Program-made: the position numbers and the translations under genes | Source: Porodaedalea pini | Lineage: Eukaryota > Basidiomycota > Agaricomycetes > Hymenochaetales > Hymenochaetaceae | Reading direction: 5' to 3' | Length of the DNA: 64,000 nt | Assembly: GCA_002794775.1 (NCBI GenBank) | Contig: NBAY01000001.1 | Location: forward strand, 2,542,001 to 2,606,000 | Shown here: in pieces, positions 46,970-57,375 of the stretch | How the letters are laid out: each line of letters opens with the position of its first letter | Numbering within the stretch: position 1 is the first letter of the stretch | The notes under the pieces: model-generated | The model's input: the letters and a program-made list of their open reading frames with translations, nothing else | Told to the model about the DNA's origin: nothing | Database searches by the model: none

Positions 46970-47079
46970 GAAAGTTCGGCAAAGTTCCGGAGCATTCGTG
47001 CTCGCCGCCGCTCAGTGCCATTCTCGAACAATCTTGAACATATGGCATACGCAAGCAGGCTCCGGTGGGGCCCTATAAA
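46970..47079 (+). promoter_or_regulatory. Heat-shock-element arrays and TATA box upstream of the BAG gene
   Basis: Modules at 5-bp spacing: GAA 46970, TTC 46975, CAA 46980, TTC 46985, GAG 46990 (three of five exact). A second array reads TTC 47021, GAA 47026, ATC 47031, GAA 47036 (three of four exact). This is the nGAAn/nTTCn arrangement bound by heat-shock factor trimers. A TATA box (ctataaag, about 47073-47080) follows, about 90 bp before the ATG. The position suits heat induction of the downstream co-chaperone gene. ASF1, transcribed the other way, could also be affected. Confidence 0.75.
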
Positions 47080-47170
47080 GTCTATGTCCTCCCTCCGCCT
47101 TTCTTATCAGTACTTTCTATCACTCACATAGCACACATTCCCCACAAACCCACATCCGACATCACAACTT

Positions 47171-48786
47171 ATGGCGTACTACTGCGACCCTCACTCGTAC
47201 GCCAACACATTCTACGGGGCACCTTTCGCGCGGCGCCGCCCTTCACCGCCTCCGACAACGTACTACCCGCGCGCAGCTTATGATCCATACGTCCGCGCTC
47301 TTGCGGAGGAGCAGGCCGCGCGGACTGCGCTTCAGGGCGCGATTCAACGAGAGCGCGAGGCGCGCCAACGCCGTGCTGAGGAAGAAGCTAAAGCACGCAT
47401 ACGTGAACAGGCAAGAAGGGAGGCGCGCGCACGCCAGCGCCCTCAGTCGTTCTTCGGATACCCGTCTGGCTATGACTACCCTGGCTACGGGTACGCGAAC
47501 TATGGTGACGAGGACTATGATGAAGACGACTACGCGTATGCGCCGCTCTTCGCGGCACCGAGGCGTGAGCCCATGAGGAAGCAACAGCCTCAGCCGGTAC
47601 CAAGGTCTGGTCGGTCTCAGTCTCGCTCACCGACCCATGCTCAGCAGCAAGTCAGTACGCCTGTTCTGCTCTGTATCTTACCAGATGCTTATTCTATCGC
47701 TCAGAGCCCTGCTGAACCATCTACTTCGCCAAAGGTCTCCATACCTATCATGACCCCCTCTGAAGCAGCTCGACCCCAGCTTACCGACGAAGAGAAGAAC
47801 GGCGCCGCTACCAAGATACAATCCGCTTACCGCGTACATGCCGCTCTCTCATCCATAAACGCCGCTCGCGAGCGTTTCTCTTCTCTACGCAGCACCTTTT
47901 CCTTCCCCTCCGCTCTTGACTTTGACACATCTTCCCCGCTCGAGGAGAACGTACGGCCGAAGCTGGCGTACTCGTCGCGCAATGCAGCGGTGCACGCGCA
48001 TGAAGATGCGCTGCTGCGTCTCTTGCAAACCCTTGATGCAGTTGAGTCGCACGGCGACTCACGCGTGAGGGATGCACGTCGGGAGCTTGTGCGCGAAATC
48101 GAGGCGGAACTCGCTCGCGTGGACTCGGAGGTCCGCCATCATTGGGAGGAAGCACGGCCTTCAGTTGAAGGTGCATCGGCGCCTGGTGAGACGGACGATA
48201 CTAAAGATCCTGTCGAGGCTATGGATGTTGAAGTTGAGCCTTCTGCTGCACCCGAGCAAGCTGTAGATGAAGCGGCAACGACAATCGAGTCGAAGATGGT
48301 GAAATGGAGCGATCGTCAGAGGCGGCCCCTGCTGAGGAAGCAAAGATAAACGACGCGTCCGAGGCGATGGACGTCGAAGTCGAGCCACATCTTTGCTCCG
48401 ATCAGGTCGCTCAGGAGGAGGCGACCACCGCTGAGGAGCCAATTATTGAGGAGCCTCCCTCAATCGAGTCGCCCGCCGAATCAGAGGTCGAGACTCCTCC
48501 GCACGTCACGCTGCCTTCACCCACTATCCACAAGCCCGAAGTAACCGAGGTGAAGTCGGAGATTGAGGCGCTCCTGCCTGTCGCTCTGCCTACAGAAGCT
48601 GAGCCGGTCCGCAAAACACCCGAGCAGATCCCGGTTGCGGTTGAGGCAGCGGCGCTCGAGTCGGATTCGGGCTTAGAGTCGGACGCGGAGATCGAGGAGG
48701 AGCTCGTTCTCGTCGATGCGGCTCGCCCGCCTTCACCCTCTCCACCGACTCCTCTCGCGGCCGAGAAGGACTTTGTCATGGTCTAA
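47171..48786 (+). CDS. BAG-domain co-chaperone with IQ motif
   Basis: ATG 47171. The N-terminus is Tyr/Arg-rich (MAYYCDPHSYANTF). A charged coiled-coil follows (ALAEEQAARTALQGAIQRER, EEEAKARIREQARREARARQ), then a Gly/Tyr/Asp segment. A 53-bp intron (about 47651-47703, donor gtcagt) is in frame. Then come an IQ motif (AATKIQSAYRVHAALSS) and a BAG-like three-helix region (NAAVHAHEDALLRLLQTLDA, VRDARRELVREIEAELARVD). A Glu-rich tail contains the repeat EAMDVEVEP twice (about 48220 and 48364). BAG proteins bind the ATPase domain of Hsp70 and release nucleotide. The first ORF ends at 48349. The tail continues in another frame (48304-48786, to TAA), so there is a frameshift, a sequence error or an unrecognised intron near 48260-48345 (for example donor gtagat, acceptor gcaaag). 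Confidence 0.8.
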
Positions 48787-49491
48787 TAATGTCTGACTCA
48801 GTTTTTCATTTTCTTGCTCTGCTTCCTCCTTCATGACACTTCAACTTCGTCGAGATTCTTAGTTGCTTATCTGCGCAATCCCTATAATATTAATCATATG
48901 TACTATTACCAATAAATGCATTTCAGCTCCATTCTGTGCGAGACTATCTGCTCTCGAGGACTGAAGAATGCGCGACACTACAGAATACTAGCACTGATCG
49001 TGATTCATAGCAAGGCGTTGTTTTGAAATTGTTTTCACCGATCAAGAATCACAAAGCATTCTCACATGAACATGATTTGATATTATGCTTGCTCGACACT
49101 GCTCTTCGTGCATTTGCCTAGGATTCAGCAAAAAGAGCGGGTTTTCTGCTCGAGAAAGACATCATAACATTGTGTGTTTGCTTCAATAAACCCTTTCCAG
49201 CGCCAGAGTGAGCGAGCTACAAAGTAATGATCTCAGTAAATATGCATCGGAAAGGATGCACGCCTATCGTCCTCCGTCTCATCATTGGGATTTAGTCAAG
49301 AAACGTAGACACAGCAACATGATGTAGTCGAGGTCTAATAAAAGCACACTGTTCACCCTTCCTGTCATTGAAGAACGAGATTTATAGCGTGGGCGCATTC
49401 GGAGTGATTAGTTTGTGAAACCCGATAGACGTCAAATAATTGCCCATGCTCTCTTTGAAAAGGTGATAGGTCTTGCGAGGCGCGAGTGAAA
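48787..49491. other. Intergenic region downstream of BAG and gene H
   Basis: Convergent ends of the BAG gene and gene H. Polyadenylation-like AATAAA variants occur (aataaatgca about 48911, caataaacc about 49185). No gene is seen. Confidence 0.5.
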
Positions 49492-50244
49492 ACCAGTTCA
49501 ACCAGCTATCAGCGCGTCCTCTGCCCTTTTCCGTGCTTTAGCCTTCTTACCCTCCTCCCCATTCGGCTCCAAAGCATCAAAGATATCCACGTCTCCGTGG
49601 AAGCGTGTACCATCTTCACACTCGAAGGTGAGATAGAAAATCGAGGACGCGCTGTTGGATCAGACATACGTGTCCTTGGGGACCATGTACCGGACCGAAT
49701 GTACTCACTATCAGGCTAAGAAAGATGCTGAGCGGTAAGACCCGTAATCAAAATTGCGGAATGGACACCTGCCCTGGGGTCTTGCAGAATTTCCCTCGTG
49801 ACGTCCTTGCTGGCAGTAAAACGTGTGTTATTGCCCAGAGTATGCCGCTACCTCTGAATCTGACGGATAGCGTCTGAGTCCTTTTTTAAAAAAAAATGAT
49901 GTGGGTGGGCTGGTGGATCCTAGGTGCAAGGCGCCGATAACTCGTGTTCGGTCATGAACGCAAAGGATATCTTCATTTAGGTCTTGTTGAGAGCGTTTGG
50001 AGTTGAGGGATGTCTGAGTCGGAGCACAGTGCCAAAGGTCAAGATGCGTACGTACATGGTTTTACACCTGAAAGTAGCGACGCCAGGTGCCTCCGTTGCA
50101 CATTGGCAACACTAAATTCAACTCCATCAACCACAGGCTGAAGCTCTCGTCCTCCGTGTCCTCCTGTGACTCATTCGTCCTTATTTTGTACAAATTTTGA
50201 GCCAAGAAATCGATTTTGTTATCTATCAATACCTTCCTTTGCAT
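49492..50244 (-). CDS. Unidentified conserved four-exon gene 'H'
   Basis: Exon 1 (50244 to about 50065) codes MQRKVLIDNKIDFLAQNLYK, then an acidic part and LWLMELNLVLPMCNGGTWRR. After an intron, exon 2 (about 49852-49984) reads DLNEDILCVHDRTRVIGALH followed by LGSTSPPTSF. Exon 3 (about 49735-49806) ends SYRSASFLA. Exon 4 (about 49655-49492) reads ASSIFYLTFECEDGTRFHGD...FDALEPNGEEGKKAKARK, ending in AEDALIAG and a stop at 49492-49494. The exon pattern is supported because a second copy (60860-61575) keeps the same exons and splice sites better than the introns. No family is recognised. It starts 15 bp after the stop of the F-box gene 50260-51792, on the same strand and in the same frame. Confidence 0.6.
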
Positions 50245-50259
50245 TGACCAGTCATCGGG

Positions 50260-51792
50260 TCAGACAAGACAAAACGACCTAGGCCTGACGGATATAGACG
50301 GGTGAGAGCCACTCCAGTCCACTGTAGATACCAATGTTTTGCCCTCGGGCATCATCTCCCGCACAACATCCGTGTCTATCTTTTTGCAATTATGTATTGT
50401 CAACGTCTCAAATTCGGGAGATTTGTAGATGTTCTTGATGCCCAAGATGAAATCTGTGTCGAACTTGTTGCAGTCCCGAAAAGACAGTGTTCGGAGATCG
50501 GGCTGCTGGTCATTCCAATGATAAATGTCGGGCGGGTCGATAATGCCAGCTTTGATTGAGAGGTGACGGACTGTCGGGATCATCGCAAACAGATCAAACA
50601 GAGCTTCTGTTGCCCTTCGATCTGGGTGGTCGTTGTCGTCGTCGTCGAAATCCACGTTGCGAAGAAAGTAAGACACGGTGAGATCGAGTCGCTCTAGAGG
50701 AGGCCAGTGCATCGTCTGATTATGCCATGGAAAAATCATATTACGCCAACCAACCAGTTGAGACGCGCACGACGAATTTATGTCCACAAACAGCTCAGAA
50801 AGGTAGGGCATGTGAAGAGATGCGAGGAAATCGGTGACAGATGGGTCTCCCCCTTCGCGGGGCCTCACTCTCAATCGCAATGTTTTGACGTTCGGTAGTG
50901 TCGTTTCAGGCCCTGCGTCAAACGTGGTGTACTCGAACCAGCCGAAGTCAAGTGACAACTTAGTCAGCGAGTTCAGTGACTGCAGAAACATCATAATCTC
51001 ATTCAGGTCGATATGAAAGTAGTGCGCATCCTGCAACGAAGAGCTGCCAAAATATAAATGCAGACGCATTAATGATGCTGGTTGAATACCGGGAAGTATG
51101 TTGTCTGACTTGATTATTCGAAGAGACGGCATTTTCCTGCAATAGGGGTCTAAATTCGTGAGAGATCCATGGTAATCTTCTTCTCCTATGCTCAGCTCTC
51201 GGAGCGCCGTGAACGTCTTCCCTGCTAGGACGTCGCGCGTCAAGCTCATATGGTCCTCTTCGTTTTGGTTATATGGGATTGATAGTGAAGTCCATCGCTC
51301 CACCTCGTGCACAGCAATCTCGAGAAATTTCCTATAATGTGGGCTCCCGCACCAGGGATCGATTGCAAGATTCACATCCAATCCAAGAGGCTTGCTTCGT
51401 TCAATGAAGAGCGTGGGATTCTGACTGGTAGTCAAGTGTGTCCATAATCCTGGAATCCTGATGGCGATCTCGCGGAAATAATGATTGACTAGCGGGATAG
51501 ATTCAGTCGCACACTTGGCATCATCCACATGCACTTGTTGAAAATTTTGGCATACGACCTCCAATGGCAGCAAGTAGATGCCGTGGTGCCTGATAGCAGG
51601 CAGAAGTTCCTCTCGCGCCATAGATAGGCCATTCTTCGCGGTCTTGGACAACGCACAGAGCGCAGCGTCGAGGGCCTTCAATGAGCCCAATATCTCTATC
51701 GCAGATCCAATGGCTCCTTGTATACCGTGCGACAGGGATGATATGAACTTCCTGTAGATGATGCATCGGTTCAACTTTACAGCCATTTTCAT
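50260..51792 (-). CDS. F-box/LRR-like protein
   Basis: 510 residues. The N-terminus has a short amphipathic region (SAIEILGSLKALDAALCALS) and the F-box-like segment GIYLLPLEVVCQNFQQVHVD followed by SIPLVNHYFREIAIRIPGLW, the usual arrangement in agaricomycete F-box arrays. LRR-like repeats run to the C-terminus (ALRELSIGEEDYHGSLTNL, SLTKLSLDFGWFEYTTFD, PYLSELFVDINSS, PPLERLDLTVSYFLRNVDF, PTVRHLSIKAGIID, PDLRTLSFRDCNKFDTDFI). It probably recruits targets to an SCF ubiquitin ligase. The first ATG (51790-51792) lies inside the terminal repeat of a MITE, so the native start was lost or lies beyond the element; a candidate upstream exon is at 58344-58466. The stop TGA at 50260-50262 is in the same frame as gene H. 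Confidence 0.72.
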   Translation of the reverse strand: MKMAVKLNRCIIYRKFISSLSHGIQGAIGSAIEILGSLKALDAALCALSKTAKNGLSMAREELLPAIRHHGIYLLPLEVVCQNFQQVHVDDAKCATESIPLVNHYFREIAIRIPGLWTHLTTSQNPTLFIERSKPLGLDVNLAIDPWCGSPHYRKFLEIAVHEVERWTSLSIPYNQNEEDHMSLTRDVLAGKTFTALRELSIGEEDYHGSLTNLDPYCRKMPSLRIIKSDNILPGIQPASLMRLHLYFGSSSLQDAHYFHIDLNEIMMFLQSLNSLTKLSLDFGWFEYTTFDAGPETTLPNVKTLRLRVRPREGGDPSVTDFLASLHMPYLSELFVDINSSCASQLVGWRNMIFPWHNQTMHWPPLERLDLTVSYFLRNVDFDDDDNDHPDRRATEALFDLFAMIPTVRHLSIKAGIIDPPDIYHWNDQQPDLRTLSFRDCNKFDTDFILGIKNIYKSPEFETLTIHNCKKIDTDVVREMMPEGKTLVSTVDWSGSHPSISVRPRSFCLV

Positions 51793-52634
51793 AAGTCCTG
51801 CGACACGTGCATGTCACGTGAAGTGAGCCGCGTCAGAGCCAAAATGTCGAAAAAATTAAGTAAATGTTGATTTTCTCTGTAAATTCTGCACAGTACCTGC
51901 TCATTAAGTACTCAAAAAAAAAGCACGGTTCTCAGGAGCAGAAATATGTAAAATATGGAGCAATACATTGACTGTGTAGGTGGGTAGAGATCAAACAAGT
52001 GCAGCTGGTCTGTTCTCTCACCCATTTCCACTGATATTCAAAAATTATGGCTCCCCTACATCTACCTATAAAATTCTTTCCTGTGTCTGTAAATTAAGTA
52101 TATGACTATACCAACATCTCCTACAAGTTTGAAGCCAATCCATTCAGTATTCATGGTGCAGCAGCAAGATTTGTGTTCCACTCCAAGCTCTTTCCACCCT
52201 CCTTTTCTCACATCAGATCTTGCAGAGTAGAACACAAATCTTGCTGCTGCACCATGAATACTGAATTGATTGGCTTCAAACTTGTAGGAGATGTTGGTAT
52301 AGTCATATACTTAATTTACAGACACAGGAAAGAATTTTATAGGTAGATGTAGGGGCACTTCAGGTACCCCCTTTTCTGGGAGCTCTTAGTTCTAACTCTG
52401 ACCAATTGAGTTGGAGCTAAGGGTATGTTTTTTCAAGTGCAATTCCTGAGCCTAGGATTTCCTGGCACAGGAATTACAGAATTAATTAGCATCTAGCATG
52501 GAGTGTCAGGAGGACTTATTCTGGTATTTCCTGGATAGTTTCTGGCTAATTTCATCACACAAATAGATTAATTCCAGGCCAGAATACAGCTATTTCAATT
52601 AATATATATATATATATGAATTTCCTGCATTTTA

Positions 52635-53464
52635 CAGCCTTTTTCATAAGTCCTGTGACACGTGCATGTCACGTGAAATGAGCCATGTCAGAGCCAAAGT
52701 GTCAAAAAATTAGAATGAATGCCTATTTTCTCTGTGCAGTACCTGCTCATTAAGTACTCAAAAAAAGGCATGGTTCTCAGGAGAATAAATATGTAAAATA
52801 TGGAGCAATAACTTGACTGTGTAGGTGGGTGGAGATCAAACAAGTGCAGCTGGTCTGTTCTCTCACTCATTTCCACTGAGATTCAAAAATTATGGCTCTC
52901 CTACATCTACCTATAAAATTCTTTCCTGTGTCTGTAAATTAAGTATATGACTATACCAACATCTCCTGCAAGTTTGAAGCCAATCCATTCAGTATCCATG
53001 GTCCAGCAGCAAGATTTGTGTTCTACTCTGCAAGACCTGTTGTAAGAAAAGGAGGGTGGAAAGAGCTTGAAGTGGAACACAAATCTTGCTGCTGCACCAT
53101 GAATACTGAATGGATTGGCTTCAAACTTGCAGGAGATGTTGGTATAGTCATATACTTAATTTACAGACACAGAAAAGAATTTTATAGGTAGATGTAGGGA
53201 TGCCATAATTTTTGAATCTCAGTGGAAATGGGTGAGAGAACAGACCAGCTGCACTTGTTTGATCTCCACCTGCCTACACAGTCAAGTTATTGCTCCATAT
53301 TTTACATATTTATTCTCCTGAGAACTGTGCCTTTTTTTTAAGTACTTAATGAGCAGGTACTGCACAGAGAAAATAGGCATTCATTCTAATTTTTCGACAC
53401 TTTGGCTCTGACATGGCTCATTTCACATGACATGCACGTGTCGCAGGACTTATGAAAAAGGCTG
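52635..53464. mobile_element. Intact copy of foldback MITE M inside the left TIR, TSD TA
   Basis: 830 bp, CAGCCTTTTTCATAAG...CTTATGAAAAAGGCTG, flanked by TA (52633-52634, 53465-53466). The matching right TIR of the host element has the empty site (ctttaacctaac on the complementary strand), proving a later insertion with TA duplication. The arms are about 400 bp with the hairpin loop near 53045. The loop sequence is inverted relative to the outer copy. Confidence 0.93.
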
Positions 53465-53997
53465 TAACCTAACTAAAGAATCAACTGACATTAAAATGAA
53501 GGGCACATGTTTAAAATAGTATAAAACTGCTTCCCTTGAAATCCAAATTTAGATACATACACAGGATTGGATTAGAAGCTTGGACTACTTCTTCAAAGCT
53601 TGCCAGTGCCAACCTCCTGTTATTTGCTTCAAAGTCTTGAGTATTAGGGTCACATCCATGTATTAATTTAACTACTTGAGCACTTAGACCATGGACCATT
53701 GGATTAAGCATTATATATAATTTTGAATATTCCTTAAGCTTGACTACTTTTAAGTTAGTTTCTCTACTTTATCACAGACTTTCTGTCCACTTGATGCCCA
53801 GATATCTGTGAATCTCATATTTGTTTATTTATCTTTGAATCTTGAGTATTAAAAATAAGTATATCTCTCTATCCATGTATTCTTTTTTCTCTGATAAAAT
53901 CACTGAGATTTTTGTCCTGTCTATCTAGTATACTTAGTGCTTTCTAAAGGCTGAATTTGCATGTAAGAGAGTGTATATACTGTATTGCACTGTATTA

Positions 53998-54130
53998 TCA
54001 TGGGGAATCCCTGAGATAATATATGTAGGAATTCCCAAGATAATGTATGCAGGAATTCCCAAGATAACATATATAGGAATTCCTGAGATAATGTATGCAG
54101 GAATTCCCAACATAACATATGTAAGAATAC
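53998..54130. repeat. Left subterminal repeat array (GGAATTCC motif)
   Basis: Five tandem copies of a 27-bp unit around 'gataatgtatgcaggaattcc'. They yield repetitive ORFs in several frames (xGIPEIxY), which are not genes. The same palindromic core is found at the other end (57035-57375). Confidence 0.8.
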
Positions 54131-54469
54131 CTAAGAAAATAGCAAAAGAAAACACTTGAACTTTGCCTGTATTCCATTATGCAACTTTTAAGTCATTAAG
54201 TCATTATAAGTACAGCATGTCTCATGTTGAGTTACATTTATTTTGATCTCTGAATGGAAGGTGACAAAAAATACTGATTTGACATTGAGTCAATCTAAAA
54301 CTGCAACTTGAAGTTGACTTTATTTTGTCTGATAGGCTCCATAAGTGTGAAGAATCATTGTTAAGATGTGAAATAGCAAAGCTCTGGTGTTGTCTATACA
54401 TTTGAAGTTTATGTCATTTCAATTGTCTAAATACAAGATAGTGGGTATATAAGATCATCAATCTGAGAC

Positions 54470-57030
54470 TTTTTTGATGGCAAAGTCGGCAGCAAAAGGT
54501 TGTTTCCATCAATATCATAGCAGCATCTTCTTGCTGTATGTCCAAAACTAAACTACTGCCAAAATCATTTTTGATCTGCTCTGCTAGCTCTAGGAGTTCA
54601 CCATGTTCAGTGCCATCATGTTCTAAATCAGAGTCATTGTCAGAGTCTTCATTGTCTTCCCCCTGACCATCTGCAAAGATGAATGATGAGTGAAGAGGCA
54701 GAACTGTACAAATCTTGAGCTTTTCTTTATGTCTCTTGAACTCTGTAATTTCTTCTCTAGTTGGACCCCATTGAGTATTGTAAGTCCGATTTGGTTCTGG
54801 AATACTTTGTAGCTAGCTTTCCCATTCAATATAGAGAGCTAGAAGCTCATGCTGTCAAGCATGAAGAGCATATGCCAGACCAGACTGAGAATCTAAGAAA
54901 TACATTAAATAATACAGAAGTGAGGTTTAAGGGAAAAGACTCACAAGCAGACTGTAGTGTGCCAGTTGTACATTCCCAAACATCACAAAACCATTCCTGT
55001 AGAGCAGCCTTCTCTTTGGTGAGATGCTGAAGCTCTTCCTGGCATCTCTTTGCATCAAGGTATGAGCAGATCCCTTTCCTAACTATTTTGTCACCTATCT
55101 AACGAGGCATGGCCTCGTCATCTAGATCAAACACCCCATCCTCCTGCCAAATATCACTATTGACATTGAGATCGAACAAACCAGTGATCTCAACAGGAGT
55201 TGGACAGTTTGCACCAGGAGGAGCAGATTTCTAGATTTTTTCACATAATAAATTATACACTTTTGCAAGCTGAATAATCTCCGGCTCTCGCCACTTCAAT
55301 TGCAACTCAATGAGCTCAGATTTTTTATACTCTGTAGATAGGGCATGAAAAGTGTAAATAATGCAAACATACAGCAAGATACTTTACCTCCTGATGATGA
55401 ATGTTGTGTGTGATAGGACCTCTCCAAATTTTGAAGTTCAAATTTATGGTATTAAAGTTTTGTTCAAAGACATGAACATAATGCTCAAGCATTCATATGA
55501 TCATTGATGAAAGATCGATTCTTGACAGACAGTAGTTTCTCCTGCTCTTCAACACTAAGGATATTTGTCTTGGCATTTACCTCACCAAGTAGATGTGCAT
55601 GTGAGGACTCTAGGACCTTAAGGGACTGTTAGAGTATGACCACGTACTCAACAATCACTTAACCACCATACCTGCATACGACGCAGGCAGAAGTTGAGCG
55701 ATGTGGGAGAACGATAGCGGGTGCCGTTCAGACAACCACCACGCCCACAGATACAAGAGCAAAGAGGGGAGAAGTCAAACGCACGAGCGTCACAGATGAC
55801 GTTGTCAAGAGTAAGCAGCAGTAGATTCCAAGAATGCTGAGGTGAGGGATAATACAGGCGAACAAGCTACCTATATACTCAGTGCTTGTGAGACCTAACT
55901 ACTATAAAGAGGATGACATTCCTGGGAAATGGAATGTCATGGAATGTTCTTACTAATGAGCGGATGACGTCACCCGCGACCACGTGCAAGGGTCATGCGA
56001 TCGATAAGGGTGTGATGTCAGCAAAGGGAGCAATGACAAACAGAGTCCAGTGGGGAGAGGGAGGAAGGGAACGTTGGAGATGATGAAGACGATGAAGGAA
56101 AGGGGAAGGGAGAATGTGCACTTGGAGTCCTAACAGGGACTCATTGATGGTGTTAATATCAATATACCTTTCTTTTTCAATACTCAAATGTAATGAGCAG
56201 ATCCTCTGTAGGATAGCATTGCAGCAGGACTTGAGATTTATGATGTCTTCTATCACATTTCACCTTGCAGATTTTGACTGACCTAAAGAACTCTAAGCTC
56301 CTAATCTTAGATCTATGAAAAAGAACTTACGTGGGAGTGCTGTGGATTGGTGCTTAACTTGCACCTTCCACTCATCAGCGAGTTCCTCTTCTGAGATGTT
56401 GATATCCTCTAATTTCTTCTCGGCTTCTTGTAGACACTTGTCACTTGTGGCAGTCTCGGTTCTACTTGGCCAGCCATGAGCTGAGCTTAAAGAGATTGTT
56501 TGCACTTAGAAACTGAACCTGAGAATCTATGATGTGCAGCCTGTTGAAAGTATGATTCTAACACTTATTTTATGTTTTTGTTGCTTTTCTTGATTTATTC
56601 CCACGCATGTGTGAACATCACGTGATTTTTGTCTTATGTAATATTAGCTTCAAAGTGGCTGAGACAATGTATGAGTGTCCCTATCTGTTGCACTCATCCA
56701 TTGGATTCAGGTATGAAGTGTGACCCCTTTTGGTTCACTGCTGCTAACAATAGTAAAGTAGGCCTACAGAAATATTCTTTTAGAGTTGTTTTTGTGAAAT
56801 TAGACATGAACTTACCATCTTTACACATCTGCTTAATCAGAGACAATTGAGTTCCTAAGATGGATCTGTTATACCAGATCATCCTAATTACTACATCCAG
56901 CTGGTGCTCATAACAGAAATGAAGGCATTTGGTGCTGCCAGCCTCAAATGAATCAGCAACAGGATATCTGAAGTGGCCAAAATACAGCTCAATTTGTTTC
57001 ACAGATGATGAGAAGCAGAAATGCAACAAA
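54470..57030 (-). pseudogene. Decayed gene of the 5.7 kb element (possible transposase relic)
   Basis: Coding-like pieces on the minus strand. 57030-56690 contains SVKQIELYFGHFRYPVADSF. 56505-56330 reads SLSSAHGWPSRTETATSDKC, then EAEKKLEDINISEEELADEW and a gtaagt donor. 55610-55400 reads VLESSHAHLLGEVNAKTNIL and IWRGPITHNIHHQE. 55330-54960 reads YKKSELIELQLKWREPEIIQ and, after stops, AKRCQEELQHLTKEKAALQE. 54760-54480 is acidic (EDNEDSDNDSDLEHDGTEH). A solo LTR interrupts it. The last part weakly recalls the C-terminal helices of KDZ-type transposases, but I cannot confirm this. Confidence 0.4.
55627..56135 (+). mobile_element. Solo LTR (family L1), TSD GGGAC
   Basis: Starts TGTTAGAGTATGACC and ends GGAGTCCTAACA (509 bp). 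Perfect GGGAC duplications lie at 55622-55626 and 56136-56140. It is the same family as the solo LTR in the Hsp20-like gene (14424-14940). Confidence 0.93.
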
Positions 57031-57034
57031 AATG

Positions 57035-57375
57035 ATAATTACTCAGGAATTCCCAGAGATAATCACTCAGGAATTCCTGGTTGATCATCTCTAGGATTTC
57101 CTAGAGATAACTACTCTGGAATTCCTGATAAATTATTGTTAGGAATTCCTAGTTGATTGTCTCTGGGAATTCTCAAAGATAATTAATCAGAAATTCCTGA
57201 TTGTTTATCTCTAGGATTTCCTAGAGATAACTACTGTGGAATTCCTGACAAATTATTGTTGGGAATTCCTAGTTGATTATCTCTAGGAATTCCTGAGTGA
57301 ATAGCCCTAGGAATTCCAGGGCAGTTATTGTTAGGAAATCCTAGAGATAACATGTCAGGAATTACTAGAGATGCA
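57035..57375. repeat. Right subterminal array of AGGAATTCCT palindromes
   Basis: About 15 copies of aggaattcct or aggatttcct at spacings of about 20-35 bp, alternating with gataa/ttatc spacers. Related motifs also lie in the TIR (about 52442-52500). The arrangement resembles transposase-binding subterminal repeats of En/Spm-like elements. Confidence 0.75.

Noticed and set aside
47243..48176. Antisense ORFs in the BAG gene
   Set aside because: Arg-rich shadows of the charged coding strand.
53921..54159. Repetitive ORFs on both strands with GIP-x-I-x-Y repeats
   Set aside because: They are translations of a 27-bp tandem DNA repeat that is open in several frames.
57035..57375. AGGAATTCCT array considered as a CRISPR-like array
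   Set aside because: Units are degenerate, palindromic, with short related spacers, inside a eukaryotic transposon.
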